Under the pieces are notes generated by a model. The model was not told the origin of the DNA. It saw only the letters and a list, made by a program, of their open reading frames with translations, and ran no database searches. Shown piece after piece: positions 25,181-36,192 of a stretch of 64,000 nucleotides of DNA (positions within the stretch are counted from its first letter, which is position 1; every line of letters begins with the position of its first letter). This DNA comes from Chrysomallon squamiferum. Its lineage: Eukaryota > Mollusca > Gastropoda > Neomphalida > Peltospiridae. Location: contig CM022679.1 of assembly GCA_012295275.1 (NCBI GenBank), positions 29,134,164-29,198,163 of the forward strand. The letters run 5' to 3'. A program made the position numbers and the translations under genes.

Positions 25181-26170
25181 AAAGTGTGTCTGTTTCTCTC
25201 AGTATTTTCTTTTATATCTTTCTACATCTCTTCCTGACTCACATCTCTACTCATCCGCGCGTTTCATTTATTTCAACCTCTATTTAATTCTCTGTCTCTT
25301 TCATCCATTCTTCTGCGTGGCTGTCTGTTCGTCTGTCTCGCAACTGTAGGTAACTGGGTTTTTCACAGCCTGTCTCAGCTGGGTCATTCTGTTTTCTTAT
25401 CTCCTGGAAGTACAAAGAACCGCTCACTGTCTGGCTTCTTTCGCCTGTATTAGTTTAGCGACTACTGAAAGAAGAAACCCACAATGTCGGCGAGTAATGA
25501 CGTCATAGGCTTTCTGCTATTGCTGGTCTAGTTTTTGCTTAAGTAGAATAACGTAAATAATAAAAACAAGGAAGCATTCTTTTGTTTTAGCTGCGTATTG
25601 ATGTATTGTAATATTTTGTATTATGACATGTGGAAGATTAATTTCCTGTGAGCCTTGATGCATAGACAAGCACAGACACAGAGAGATATATAAACATACA
25701 CGCACGCATGCACGCACACATACATACACATATATACACACACACACTCACATCAATATATTCATTGACATAGATATTTACATACACAGAAACACACGCG
25801 CAGATATATATATATATACACATATATATATAAAACCTAAAACGTCCTCCAACAAGAACAGATCCCGGTTCCTCCAGCTCTTGAACAAATATCAGTGTGT
25901 GTATTAGAGGACGCGACGAAACCGCTGACGTGTACCGAGCCACGTCACCGACAGAAGAAGAAAACTTATCATTCATACTGCGGCGACGTTCAGACGCACA
26001 GACGTGATGGATGTTTATTCAGATCATCTTTCACTGACCCGACAGCGCGCTTGTTAATGTGTGCGTGCCAAATGACGTCGAGTATACCAGCTCGCAGCTT
26101 GGACCAAACGAGGGAGGAGGCGTGCATCTCACTCATTTCCAAATGTGAAACAGTTTCGGGAGATTTGAGG
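25181..26170. other. Mostly unique intergenic sequence
   Basis: Unique sequence with TGACGTCA at 25498-25505, an AC/ATAC-rich array at 25665-25835, and a GC-richer block 25840-26165. No recognised gene. Confidence 0.5.
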
Positions 26171-26174
26171 GTAC

Positions 26175-26222
26175 ATGATGTGTATTTGTGTGCGTGTGCG
26201 TGTGTGTGCGTGTGTGCGTATG

Positions 26223-26257
<35 letters not shown>

Positions 26258-26267
26258 GTGCGGGTGG

Positions 26268-26342
<75 letters not shown>

Positions 26343-26375
26343 TATGTGGGTGTGTGAGCGTGCGTGCGTGCGTGG
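26175..26375. repeat. Long (GT)n microsatellite
   Basis: About 200 bp of GT with GC and GG interruptions; the pure tract is 26269-26340. Confidence 0.95.
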
Positions 26376-26730
26376 GAGTGTACCAAGTGTTTGGCGTGAT
26401 GTAAGTGGTACATAGTATTTATCAGTTGTATCACATGAAACTGGTTTGAAACAAGCTTGAACCAGTTTTGAAACATTCGGCTAAGAAACAGGAAAGGCAA
26501 ACATATCGGTTCAGAATATTTAATGTTAAAATATTTCTCTTACTTTCTCTCTCTTCTATTTTCCTTCTTTTTTTTTTTTTCGTTCTTATTAGCTCTGGAT
26601 TTGTTTGTTTATGTATTTATCCAATTGGCAGTCTGTCTGTATCTACATCTGTCTGTTTATCAGTCTATTTGTCTAACAAATTCAGCAGAAAAGTTCCAAA
26701 GAGCGAAAAAAAAGTAATAACAAACAAATA
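26376..26730. other. Intergenic, no supported gene
   Basis: Unique sequence then pyrimidine-rich DNA with CTGT units near 26628-26672. Confidence 0.5.
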
Positions 26731-26731
26731 A

Positions 26732-26802
<71 letters not shown>

Positions 26803-27005
26803 TATTATTAATAATAAAATGAATAAACAAATAGATAAAAAGTAAATAAATAAATAAAATAAATAATTATAAAGTACAAAAAAAAAGATAAAATAAAATA
26901 ACATAAACAAACAAAAATATACATAAATAAGTAAGGGTATAAATAAATAAATAAATAAATACTATGAAATAAAACAACAACAAAAATAATAAAATAAAAC
27001 AACAA
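26731..27005. repeat. (ATA)n and (AAAT)n arrays
   Basis: About 23 ATA units at 26731-26800, then AAAT-rich sequence to 27005. Confidence 0.92.
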
Positions 27006-27019
27006 GAAGAAAATAACTC

Positions 27020-27100
27020 AGTTAAGAAGATGAAATCACTGAAGCGTATCGAACCCGCGTCGCTGTGAACCACACTTGACTGAACACTGACTATACAAAA
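27020..27100 (-). mobile_element. Possible tRNA-derived SINE fragment
   Basis: On the minus strand, GCGGGTTCGATACGC (reverse complement of about 27036-27050) matches the pol III B box, GGTTCGANTC-like. TAGTCAGTGTTCAGT about 40 bp upstream could be a weak A box. The poly-A/AAAT-rich array on its 3' side is typical of a SINE tail. No cloverleaf could be confirmed by eye. Confidence 0.25.
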
Positions 27101-27140
27101 TTAACACAATAGACTAAATTCAACATTTTCGCTCTAACTC

Positions 27141-27212
27141 GAGTTATGCCGAGTCATGCCGAGTTATTCCGGGGTATGCCGAACTATACCGAGTTATGCC
27201 GAGTTATGCCGG
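27141..27212. repeat. Decamer tandem repeat GAGTTATGCC
   Basis: Seven copies in exact 10-bp register with scattered substitutions; the last two copies are perfect. Confidence 0.93.
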
Positions 27213-27376
27213 ATTGCAGGATCAACGCCCCTCTCTCTGGCATATTTTCACTCTACCTTAAAGTTAGCATATCAAACAGTTTTAATTTTTTTTTCACTTT
27301 TATTTATTGCTTTAAAAATATTCTGTGGAAAATACATTCTGCTAATATGCCCAGATGGTATTGATATTATTATTAC

Positions 27377-27421
<45 letters not shown>

Positions 27422-27459
27422 TCATTTAAAGAAGAATCTAAAGAATATAAATATAAAGA

Positions 27460-27541
<82 letters not shown>
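27377..27541. repeat. (ATA)n and (GA)n microsatellites
   Basis: ATA units at 27377-27419 and about 40 GA units at 27462-27541. Confidence 0.95.
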
Positions 27542-27543
<2 letters not shown>

Positions 27544-27654
27544 TCAGTTAATAAGCCTCACATTTTAGGCGTGAAAAGTTACAAAACGAACAGTACCTCA
27601 GTCTTATGTGTACATTTCTACTAACATCTTCATTCAGCTAGAAACGACAATGAT

Positions 27655-27894
27655 ATGTGTTTATGAATGTTTATGTATGTGTGTAAGTTTGTGTATCTGT
27701 TTGGTCTGTATATTGTTTGTGATGTGTATGTAAGTGTGCGTAAGAGTTGTGCGTAAAATTACTGTCATAAATGTTAAGAATTGAAAACAAACATGAATGT
27801 GCGTGTTTGTAAGCGTGATTGGGGTGGTGTAAAATATTGCGTATGGTGTATATCTGTATATTGAGTATTGTGTCTGAATGTCTGTATGTGTTTG

Positions 27895-27941
<47 letters not shown>
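27655..27941. repeat. Degenerate TG-rich array ending in (TG)n
   Basis: TG/TATG-rich degenerate sequence ending in a pure TG tract, 27899-27941. Confidence 0.85.
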
Positions 27942-27946
<5 letters not shown>

Positions 27947-28208
27947 TACTTTCATAAAATTTAAGGACTAAGAGAAAAAAGCATAGACAAATTTACTACA
28001 CAGACTGAATCCATTAAATTTTTCTTTCTTGCCTGCTGACTCAGTCTGATAAAGACAATTCATACGTCAGCAGAAATACCTTATTTACTGAATTTTCGGA
28101 AATAAAAGTTATTTAAAATTTTATCACAAATATTTCCAAAATATTATTTTTATTGGAATAAAAATATTTTTACGTTTTGTTCCAAATTCTTAACGTTAAT
28201 TTTAAACA

Positions 28209-28672
28209 CTTACCCTAGCCCTAACTGTAACAGAATCATGACCCTAGCCCTAGTCACTGTTACTGTGACGGAGACAGCCTGTCTCCTCTTTAATATCTTG
28301 TCTCGGTTCTAATTACTGGTCACATGCGATTGCGTTAGACGCCCAGTGACTGTTACATATAACAATGTTAAATTATCCTTTTACTGAAACAAAACGAATT
28401 TTAAACATATCCTAAGGTGCGCCTATCCCTTAACCTGACTCTAATCCGAATGCTAACCCTTACCTTAATCCTTATAATAACACTATCACTAACACTAATC
28501 TTAATCCTAACCCTAACTCTGTCAACCTAGCCCTAAGCCTAATACCAGTCCTAATCCTAACCCTAGTTGTCACCCTAACACTAATCCTACAGCTCTCCCT
28601 AAACCTAACCTTAAAATACCCTAACCCTAAATCCTAATCCTAACCCTAATCCTTAAAATATAACCTTAACCT
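28209..28672. repeat. Degenerate telomere-like (CCCTAA)n stretch
   Basis: More than twenty CCCTAA/CCTAAC-type units (CTAACCCTAA, TCCTAACCCTAA, CCTAGCCCTA), heavily diverged and broken by unique sequence around 28255-28420. The strand matches the TTAGGG animal telomere unit. Read as an interstitial telomeric-like repeat. Confidence 0.75.
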
Positions 28673-29285
28673 ATCATTTAGGCAATAGTTGATGACGTAT
28701 TGAACACTATCATTGTCATTACTGTCTTCGAAATCTGCTTAAATGTACATAAATATCTTTGTGATCACCTAGTACAATAATTTACGTTATGAAGATGTGA
28801 CGAATATTTTGTATTATGTTGAAATGATGATAAAACGGACAGTAATACTAATAATGATAATTATGATGATGATGGTGGATTTAAAAACGATGATGAAGCT
28901 GATGCTGCGGGTGAGGATGACAGTAACGAAAAAAAAAAAAAAAAAAATGATGACGAGAGTATGAAAAGGTTTCAGAAAAACTATATTGCCTTTTTTACAA
29001 ACAGCAGTTCACTACGAAATCCCAGTTTAGTTATTTCCAGTTCAGTTTTGCTAACCCAGAATTTATTTTTAGCTTGAGGAAGTAGACGCGGGTGAATGAT
29101 CGTTTCTCATCAATGCCTCTCCGTGTTGCAGGCGGAGTAATACATCAGCGGAGTAATACATCAGGCGGAGTAATACGTCAAACTTTATCTTGTCAGTGCT
29201 TCAGTCCTATGTTCCAGGTTACCCCTCGTAATGATCTGCCTGTTTCTGTCTCTCGCTGTCGTGTTTTATTTTTCCTTCTCTCTCT
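28673..29285. other. Intergenic, no supported gene
   Basis: Unique sequence with a GAT-rich stretch (28845-28930) and a direct repeat GGCGGAGTAATACATCAG-like at 29129-29180 (three copies of CGGAGTAATACRTCA). Confidence 0.5.
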
Positions 29286-29346
29286 CTACGTGTTTGTGTG
29301 TATGTGTGTGTGTCTGTGTGTATGTACGCTTTTATGTATGTATGTG

Positions 29347-29377
<31 letters not shown>

Positions 29378-29461
29378 ATATATATATATGTATATTTATA
29401 CACACACGTACACCACAAATCTCTTTCTTTTTCTCAATCTCTCTCGTGTTTTTATTTGTCA

Positions 29462-29545
<84 letters not shown>
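29286..29545. repeat. GT, (CTAT)n, (TA)n and (CT)n arrays
   Basis: GT/TATG 29290-29348, CTAT 29349-29378, TA 29379-29390, then about 40 CT units 29465-29545. Confidence 0.93.
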
Positions 29546-29548
<3 letters not shown>

Positions 29549-30267
29549 TTATTTTTCAGTTGTTTTTTTTGGCTACGTCTGTCTCTTTTTTTCTCTGTTC
29601 ATATCCCGTCTATTCTTTCGTCTCTATCTACCCGTACATGTGTTTGTATGTTTAAGTATTGTGTTTGTGTGGAAACATTTAATCGATTCCTTTTTACATT
29701 TTTTTTTTTTCTAAATTTTTTTGTTCTTTTTTCTTTTTTTCTGCATGTTTTTGTTTTTAAAACGATTTTAATACTAACAGTCATTTGAGCGTATGCACTC
29801 ACTTTGAACTGCACAATTCAAAAGTAATGGATCCCAGAGAACTATACAAAAAAAAAAATATAAAAAACTTCATTTTCCTAAGAAGTATTTCAACAAGCAT
29901 TTGAGACAGTCTTGTGTTTGTTTATCCCGACATTTCTATCTTAACCATAAACAAACAGTCCACAAGGGAGCTGCTGTGTCCGCCATTATCGTCTGCACCG
30001 ATCTGAAGATATTGCCTATCAATAAATTGAGATATGCCGTCAGGAAAATAGTTTAGCTCTGACGTCACCGAAAAGTGTGCGTGCGATGGCGTCTGCAGTG
30101 CGCCCTCTACCGCAGACAAAGCGAGTTTGATAGTATTGATACGCAAGTTTTTATTAATGGCTGCCTCTGTTGTCACCGGCCACACACGTCTGAGAAAACT
30201 TGAACACGATCACGTGCCTATTAACATGTTTTATTTACGTAATGAAAAGCGATTATAGATATTTACT
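29546..30267. other. Intergenic, no supported gene
   Basis: T-rich then unique sequence; TGACGTCA at 30060-30067. A minus-strand 87-codon frame (29922-30185) is not low-complexity but not recognised. Confidence 0.45.
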
Positions 30268-30273
30268 AATAAT

Positions 30274-30312
<39 letters not shown>

Positions 30313-30392
30313 TGTATTTATTTGACATAATCAGTTATATATATATATATGTGATGTCAAATAAATAAATAAATAAATACATAAATTTAAAA
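30268..30392. repeat. Inverted repeat made of (TTTA)n and (AAAT)n arms
   Basis: Left arm ends TATGTATTTATTTGACAT, the right arm starts ATGTCAAATAAATAAA and includes AAATACATAAAT. Between them is a ~20-bp TA-rich loop. The tetranucleotide arms are themselves complementary, giving arms of roughly 40 bp or more. Confidence 0.88.
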
Positions 30393-30484
30393 TTTTATAT
30401 GCGTATGTTTCAGTGTATAAACTATATGTACAGATGTATTTGTATGAAGTTGTTTGTTTTATTTTATTTATAATTTTATTTATT

Positions 30485-30731
30485 TCATATATATTTATTA
30501 TTATTATTATTATTATTATTTATTTATTTATTATGGGGGCCTGCTGTTGTGCGTGTGTGTGTATGTGTGTGTGTCTGTGCGTGTGTGTGCGTGTGTGTGT
30601 GTGTATATATATATATACATAAAGATATATGGTATCTATGTATGTGTCCATTTTTCAGTTTGTATGTATGTATGTTTCTGTGTGTGTATACATACCTACA
30701 TACATACATACACACACAACATACACACACA

Positions 30732-30775
<44 letters not shown>
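30485..30775. repeat. ATT, GT and CA arrays in opposed orientation
   Basis: ATT/TTTA 30495-30533, GT 30549-30605, TA, TATG 30660-30680, then CATA and CA 30688-30771. The GT half and CA half are potential hairpin arms. Confidence 0.9.
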
Positions 30776-31224
30776 ATATTATAGTAACATATAAAAAGCA
30801 GTAGTCATTTGTATAATGTATAACTGTATTTAAATCCAGTCTTTGTAAATGTCGTGGACATTGAGAGGCTGTTACACTCTTTAGCCACAGTTTAGTACAC
30901 ATCAGACTGTACAAAGCAGTCGCGCTATATGTGTGTGTTTCTGTGTGTATTTGTTCTAGGTATGCGCACGTATATTTGTGTGAAAAACAATATGAAAAGA
31001 AAACAAAACCAGAAGAGATGATAATACTTTAACAAAAAAAAAAAATAATAATAATAATAAATAAAAATCAGGCTGTACACATTGTAAAATATATTAACAT
31101 ACACTACAATATATTAACACATGCACTAGAATATACGTACAGTATAATAATAAAATAAAAATAAAATAAAAAATACACGACAGGGCTAAGGAAACATATA
31201 GATTGTTGTTATTCTTATACATTG
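30776..31224. other. Intergenic, no supported gene
   Basis: Unique AT-rich sequence with an ATA run near 31045-31062. Confidence 0.5.
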
Positions 31225-31560
31225 CAGTTTATCGCCAGGATTCACAGTTAGGCGATTTATCTCAATGTATTAGGCGATTCATCGATCGATGTGTAAGTTA
31301 TCGTCACACGATCTTTTTCCACAGGGATGAAGTTAATCGATTCATCGCCAAGCAGCCTAAAATAGGCTGACGCAATCACAAGTGTTCGTTCCGTCGTCCT
31401 TTGGCCGATATTTGTCCAATTCTTACAACAGTTTAGCGATTTATCGCTACAAAAAACAACAGCTAGGCTAGTTTTCTTCATATAGCTACTGTCAGACGAT
31501 ATATCGCGATACAGCGATAGTTCGATACATCGTCATACGTCTTCAGCTAGATGATACATC
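31225..31560. promoter_or_regulatory. Cluster of CGAT(NN)ATCG-type palindromes
   Basis: Within 340 bp there are CGATTTATC (31251), CGATTCATCGATCGATG (31274), CGATTCATCG (31335), CGATTTATCG (31438), CGATATATCGCGATA (31497), CGATACATCG (31524) and GATGATACATC (31550). Either a decayed tandem repeat or a binding-site cluster; it lies about 1.5 kb beyond the 3' end of the noggin-like gene. Confidence 0.35.
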
Positions 31561-31896
31561 CGAAGCTGCAGTTTTTTTTGTTTTGTTTTTTTGTGTCAGT
31601 TATGCATCTACGTTGTTGCTATACGAGTACAAAACGGTGACATATCGTTGTATTCTATCTACTGTAGATAATTATATGGATCAGCGCATGCTTTACATAT
31701 TCATTAAAAATAATGATTATAGTAAAAAAATAGAGAGTATCGTGTGTTTGCACTCTGTCTCAGATTACTGCAAGTCGTAAAACATGAACTAGGATTTCAC
31801 TGGCCTTGACATGTTTACAGTTAAATAGTTTTGTTTGTGTTTGGAGTTATGTACAGGTAAATACAGTCAGTATATTTCCACTTTGTCTATTCCGAC

Positions 31897-31899
<3 letters not shown>
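31561..31899. other. Intergenic, no supported gene
   Basis: Unique sequence; nothing recognised. Confidence 0.5.

Positions 31900-31969
<70 letters not shown>
31900..31969. repeat. (GT)n microsatellite
   Basis: 35 uninterrupted GT units. Confidence 0.97.
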
Positions 31970-31970
<1 letters not shown>

Positions 31971-31998
31971 TACACAGTATGTACATATAAAAAAGAAT

Positions 31999-32185
31999 TA
32001 TAATAAATAAATAAATGATCAGTCAATAATTTTGTTTAAAATCAAAATGGGTCCTTAGTTAACACTTTAGTATTCATAACCCCGATACCCCCTAAAAAAC
32101 CCCACAACAACAACTACAAAATAAAATAAAATAAAAACAAATATATAAAACAATAAAACAATAAATAAATAAATAAATAAATAAT
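31999..32185. repeat. Diverged dispersed repeat, copy 1
   Basis: TAATAAATAAATAAATGA, then TAGTATTCATAACCCCGATA followed by C-rich and A-rich sequence. The same order of motifs occurs at 48178-48265, so this looks like a short dispersed element about 100 bp long. No terminal repeats identified. Confidence 0.4.
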
Positions 32186-33019
32186 CGGTTCTCTTCGTTC
32201 ATTTTCGGCTGTCGTTGTTCGTTAAATGACGTAATCAGTTTAGTAAAACCTCGGATGTTTTCGTTTACGAATATCTGCAGACGCACATTTTTATAATACC
32301 ACCATGGAAACTTCAAGAACTATTTCAGGAACTATTTTCTATAAACTGCTGTTCTATTATGGCGCCGAATCTACCGTCACAGTCAGTCGCGCGTATGAAT
32401 ATCAAATATCTGAATAATGTTAGTAGTTCAGAGAAACAAGGAATAAGTAAGTGAATTTTGATGTTGATCATTTTTGTTACAGGGATGCCCACAACAAGCG
32501 TGCTTAATTATGTTTGTTCCTTTATTAGTATTTCACATCACCGTAGGAGTTTCCTTTAGAAAATAATATCCAGTGAAATGTTTTCTTTCGATGATATTTT
32601 TCTTTTATTCTTTTCTCATTGTTTTCTTCTTCTTCTTCTTCTTTCTTTCATTCTTTTCATATTGTTTATCCTGGAAATAAGTTCACCTTTTTTTTTTTTT
32701 TTCTTTTTTTTTTTTTGTTATTTTTCAACCGACTCTGCACTTTTTGTTTATTTGTTTCGTTTATGTTTTTTAGTTTTTGTTTTTTGTTTTTTTTTTGTAA
32801 TCCATTAGATATTAATACCATTAACATAAGTATGTGAAAGAACTGACCAGGATTTTGTTTTTTCTTTCAAATTTCCACTTTTTGTTTTTGTTTTTGTTTT
32901 TTTAACTGCTCACTATTATTCGTAAATAAACGAAATCTCCGATCCGCTGACAATAATTTAACTATTTTTTTTCATCGTTTATCAAATTTTGTTCTCCTTC
33001 ACACACACCAACCTGGGAA
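32186..33019. other. Intergenic / 3' flank of noggin-like gene
   Basis: Unique sequence, then T-rich sequence 32620-32910 with a poly-T 32689-32717. No gene. Confidence 0.5.
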
Positions 33020-33025
33020 TTTATT
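33020..33025 (-). terminator. Candidate poly(A) signal for noggin-like gene
   Basis: AATAAA on the minus strand (TTTATT on plus), about 46 nt after the stop codon. The position is plausible for a short 3' UTR. Confidence 0.35.
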
Positions 33026-33070
33026 ATTGCTCTATTTTCCCCCATCACTCACCCGCCCCCCAGAGTCACG

Positions 33071-33901
33071 CTAGCACGAGCAGAAGCAGTCGTCCGTGAC
33101 GGGAAACGACGTCCTCACCCACTTGCACCGCTTCCTCATCTTCTTCTTCGCGTTCTGCTTCCTCAGCCGACTCGCCCAGTCCTCCGTGTCGTTCGAGTCG
33201 TCGTCGACCTTGCGCACGCGGTAGTCGATGTAGCTCCGGTGTCCCCGCATCACCACGGGCCTGCCAGATCTGCCTCCGCCGTGGCTGTTGTGGCTGCTGC
33301 TGCTGCTGCTGCACTTCCACTGCAGAATCTTGAGTCGCTTCTCCTTGGCCGGCACGCAGTTCATCCCGGGGGGCCAGGAGCACGAGCTCTCGCTGAAGCA
33401 GTAGCCGACCTTGACCCAGCGCGGCCAGAAGTACGGCCCCACGTACGTCCAGCGGCGGTACACGGGACACGTGGCCCGCTCCAGCAGCCACAGCTCGAGC
33501 GCTTTGACGACGGTGTCGTTGACGAGGCCCGACGACTGCCCGGACAGCGCCTGAGACAGGTTCAGAGCATGCAGCTGCTTCTGCAGGACGGGGTTCATCG
33601 TTACGAGGACGACGTCTTCCAGCGAGCTGGGTCGCGTGATCGACATGTAGTCCGGGTCGAAGTGACTCTTCATCCTGCGCATCAGCTTCTCCGGCTTGAG
33701 GTGCTTCTTGCGCGGAACGTCTTTCAGGATGAGTCGCTCCAGGGGGTCCCCGAGGAACAGGCCCGGCTGCTGCAGGCGGATGTGGTCCGTCCTCGGGTCG
33801 CGCGCGCGTCTGTAAGACGGCAGGCTGCACGAGATGTTCGTGACCAGGTGGAAAGCGAAACAGAAAGGAACAAGCGCCTGGTACGAGTCGTTCAGCTTCA
33901 T
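33071..33901 (-). CDS. noggin-like: Noggin-like secreted BMP antagonist
   Basis: A 276-residue protein in one uninterrupted exon; ATG at 33901 (A at -3), TAG at 33073-33071. A hydrophobic stretch at residues 9-21 suggests a signal peptide cut near 24-26. Residues 40-90 resemble the noggin N-terminal clip and first helix (HIR...GDP.ERL...HFDPDYM). The C-terminal part carries nine cysteines (145, 168, 174, 182, 197, 259, 272, 274, 276), with CPV, FWPRWVKVGYC, SCSWPPGMNC and a terminal CFCSC, like the noggin cystine knot. Noggin binds BMP ligands outside the cell and blocks receptor binding (family knowledge). Between Cys197 and Cys259 there are 61 residues where vertebrate noggin has about 7. 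This Ser/Gly-, then charge-rich insertion is the hallmark described for noggin-like (nlg) genes. Possible N-glycosylation sites are N114, N129 and N237. A splice acceptor (TTTTTCAG) lies 8 nt before the ATG. Confidence 0.92.
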   Translation of the reverse strand: MKLNDSYQALVPFCFAFHLVTNISCSLPSYRRARDPRTDHIRLQQPGLFLGDPLERLILKDVPRKKHLKPEKLMRRMKSHFDPDYMSITRPSSLEDVVLVTMNPVLQKQLHALNLSQALSGQSSGLVNDTVVKALELWLLERATCPVYRRWTYVGPYFWPRWVKVGYCFSESSCSWPPGMNCVPAKEKRLKILQWKCSSSSSSHNSHGGGRSGRPVVMRGHRSYIDYRVRKVDDDSNDTEDWASRLRKQNAKKKMRKRCKWVRTSFPVTDDCFCSC

Positions 33902-33915
33902 CGTCAGTTCTGAAA
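33902..33915 (-). promoter_or_regulatory. Splice acceptor and short 5' UTR of noggin-like coding exon
   Basis: On the minus strand a T-rich run and TTTTTCAG end at 33910, followed by AACTGACG and the ATG. Extending the frame upstream meets a TGA in AACTGA, which fixes the ATG at 33901 as the first usable start in this exon. It implies at least one upstream non-coding exon. Confidence 0.5.
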
Positions 33916-34642
33916 AACAACAAAAAAAAAAAAAAAAATAAATAAAAAATTAATAAAAATAAAATATATAAACTAGACTGATTTACTGTAAAAAAAAAAA
34001 AACCAAATCCAAACAGAATCTGAGAGTAAAATTATTATAATTAATATTTATTCAGATAATCAAGAATAACAGCTAACCCAGTACTGACAGTGAATGTAAA
34101 TGAATTCATTTAACACACGTCTGTTGAGATGATAAATCATTATCATTAACTTACATTATTTCGACAGTAGGAATAAATGATAATCACGAAGATACATCTG
34201 CTGACAGTGAGAGTAAAAACTGCTGTGATTAGCAGACATCTGCTCAGACAGTTGGTCATGCTAGTGAACAGACATTCATTGACGCTGACTGTCAGTTTAA
34301 TTTTTTTGTTTTACGTATTTAGAGCAAGGACGCGTTAAATCTGGAAAATCACAAGTTCGTAAGTACTGAAGAATATAGCAAAAATATTTCAGCAATTTCG
34401 GCCAGTTCATGACAAGTGTATTGTGTTTGGATAAAGAATTAACGCAGCTTAAATACGACATCTGAGATTAACAAAGTCTTCTGTTGTCACAGTTTGTGGT
34501 TTTTTTTTTTTTTTTCAACGTTACCTAACTAGGTTACTAGGTACGATAATGCGTCATGCTCACATAACCAGTCTATGCGCAATCAGCTGATTCTATCAAC
34601 AGTTATAAAACTAAAACATATGTATATATGTAATCATAAAGG

Positions 34643-34681
<39 letters not shown>

Positions 34682-35254
34682 TATATATATATATAAATAT
34701 CTGCAATAAATCAGTACTTTTCACAGATAATAACGCTCGTTGTGTTTTTGTATAACTATGACGTAATTCAGGAAACCCACCGATTCCGCAGCATGAGTTA
34801 CTCTTTTTGTTTAGCCATGAGAGACTATTTATCTTTACCCTCCCAAAGACAGTAAAATACAGCTAAAATCAACTCATTTTCTTTTATACGTATGGCGTTG
34901 GCTGGATCGGGAAATAATGAAACAAATGCAACCAAGAAGGACTGATCTAACGACTACAACGACTCAGACAAATCACTAATAAACATCTCACTCGTCAGCT
35001 ACCCGAGAGAATAAAAGAATTGGGGCGTGGTTGCAAAAAGATAAAACAAACTTTACGAAAATGAAGAAAGTTACGAGTTTGCAAAAAAACAACAACCGAT
35101 AGTGCACCTTTAAACAGATGTATTCGTCCTTCAGAACTAGTTAACTGTGTCACAATGACGTGATACCGCACACTAGTAACTCGGTTACGTAATCCTAGAA
35201 AACTGTGACATTAAAGGGCGGAGATACATACAGAAGATGAAAATTACACACACA

Positions 35255-35306
<52 letters not shown>

Positions 35307-35375
35307 CTGAAACACAGAAACAGTCACACACATGTATACATTATTACATAGAGATATATACATACATACACACAC

Positions 35376-35406
<31 letters not shown>

Positions 35407-35700
35407 TACATACACATATACAACATACGTACGTACGTAGTACATACATGCTTACATGTACATGTACATTCATATCTGCGTATGCAGACTGGTGAATTAT
35501 TTTTAACGATGTTAGTACTTTAATAATAGTAATATATCGGTTTCAAGTAAACATTGCCTACTTCTTAATTTACTTACATAAGCAGATGTGATATGTCTTA
35601 GATAAATAATAAACGTAACATGCTGTAATATAAGCATCCAGATAAATTTAATAGAAGTATAAATTAATCCTAGTAGATGTGTATTCAAATTAGATTAGAT
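33916..35700. other. Probable 5' intron of noggin-like gene (part)
   Basis: Poly-A near 33919-33937, mainly unique AT-rich sequence 34020-35230, (TA)n at 34638-34697 with a palindromic centre, (AC)n 35257-35302 and ATAC runs 35360-35420. No ORF recognised. Confidence 0.45.
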
Positions 35701-35728
35701 AAACGTGAACTGTAGTCTCCATGGCGAT

Positions 35729-36150
35729 ACACACACACTCACACATCCACACACCTATATACACACATACACACACACACATACACATCCACACACCTAT
35801 ATACACACATACACATCCACACACACACACATACACACATACACACATACACATACATCCACACACCTATATACACACATACACACATACACACACACAC
35901 ATCCACACACCTATATACACACATACACACACATCCATACACCTATATACACACATACACACACACACATACACACAGACACACATACACACATACACAC
36001 ACATACACACACACACATTCTCTCTCTCACACACACACATCCACACACCTATATACACACATACACTCACACACATACACACAAACACACACACATATAA
36101 ACACACACATAAACACACACACATTCTCTCTCTCACACACACGCACACAC
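35729..36150. repeat. AC-rich composite minisatellite
   Basis: About 420 bp of AC/ATAC sequence with at least six copies of the longer motif CCACACACCTATATACACAC (for example near 35748, 35790, 35851, 35904 and 36043) at variable spacing. Two copies of CATTCTCTCTCTCACACACA occur near 36017 and 36121. Confidence 0.92.
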
Positions 36151-36192
36151 ACCTATGTTATAATATACATTATATTTGTCTTATTAAAGCGA

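Noticed and set aside
28209-28672. True chromosome end
   Set aside because: Units are strongly degenerate and flanked by ordinary sequence on both sides.
33066-33923. Second long minus-strand frame and the opposite plus-strand frame (33239-33913) over the noggin-like exon
   Set aside because: Shadows of GC-rich coding sequence; only the frame from 33901 gives the conserved cysteine pattern and a stop after CFCSC.
35729-36150. CRISPR-like alternation of repeated and variable segments
   Set aside because: Spacers are themselves AC repeats of irregular length; this is a eukaryotic minisatellite.
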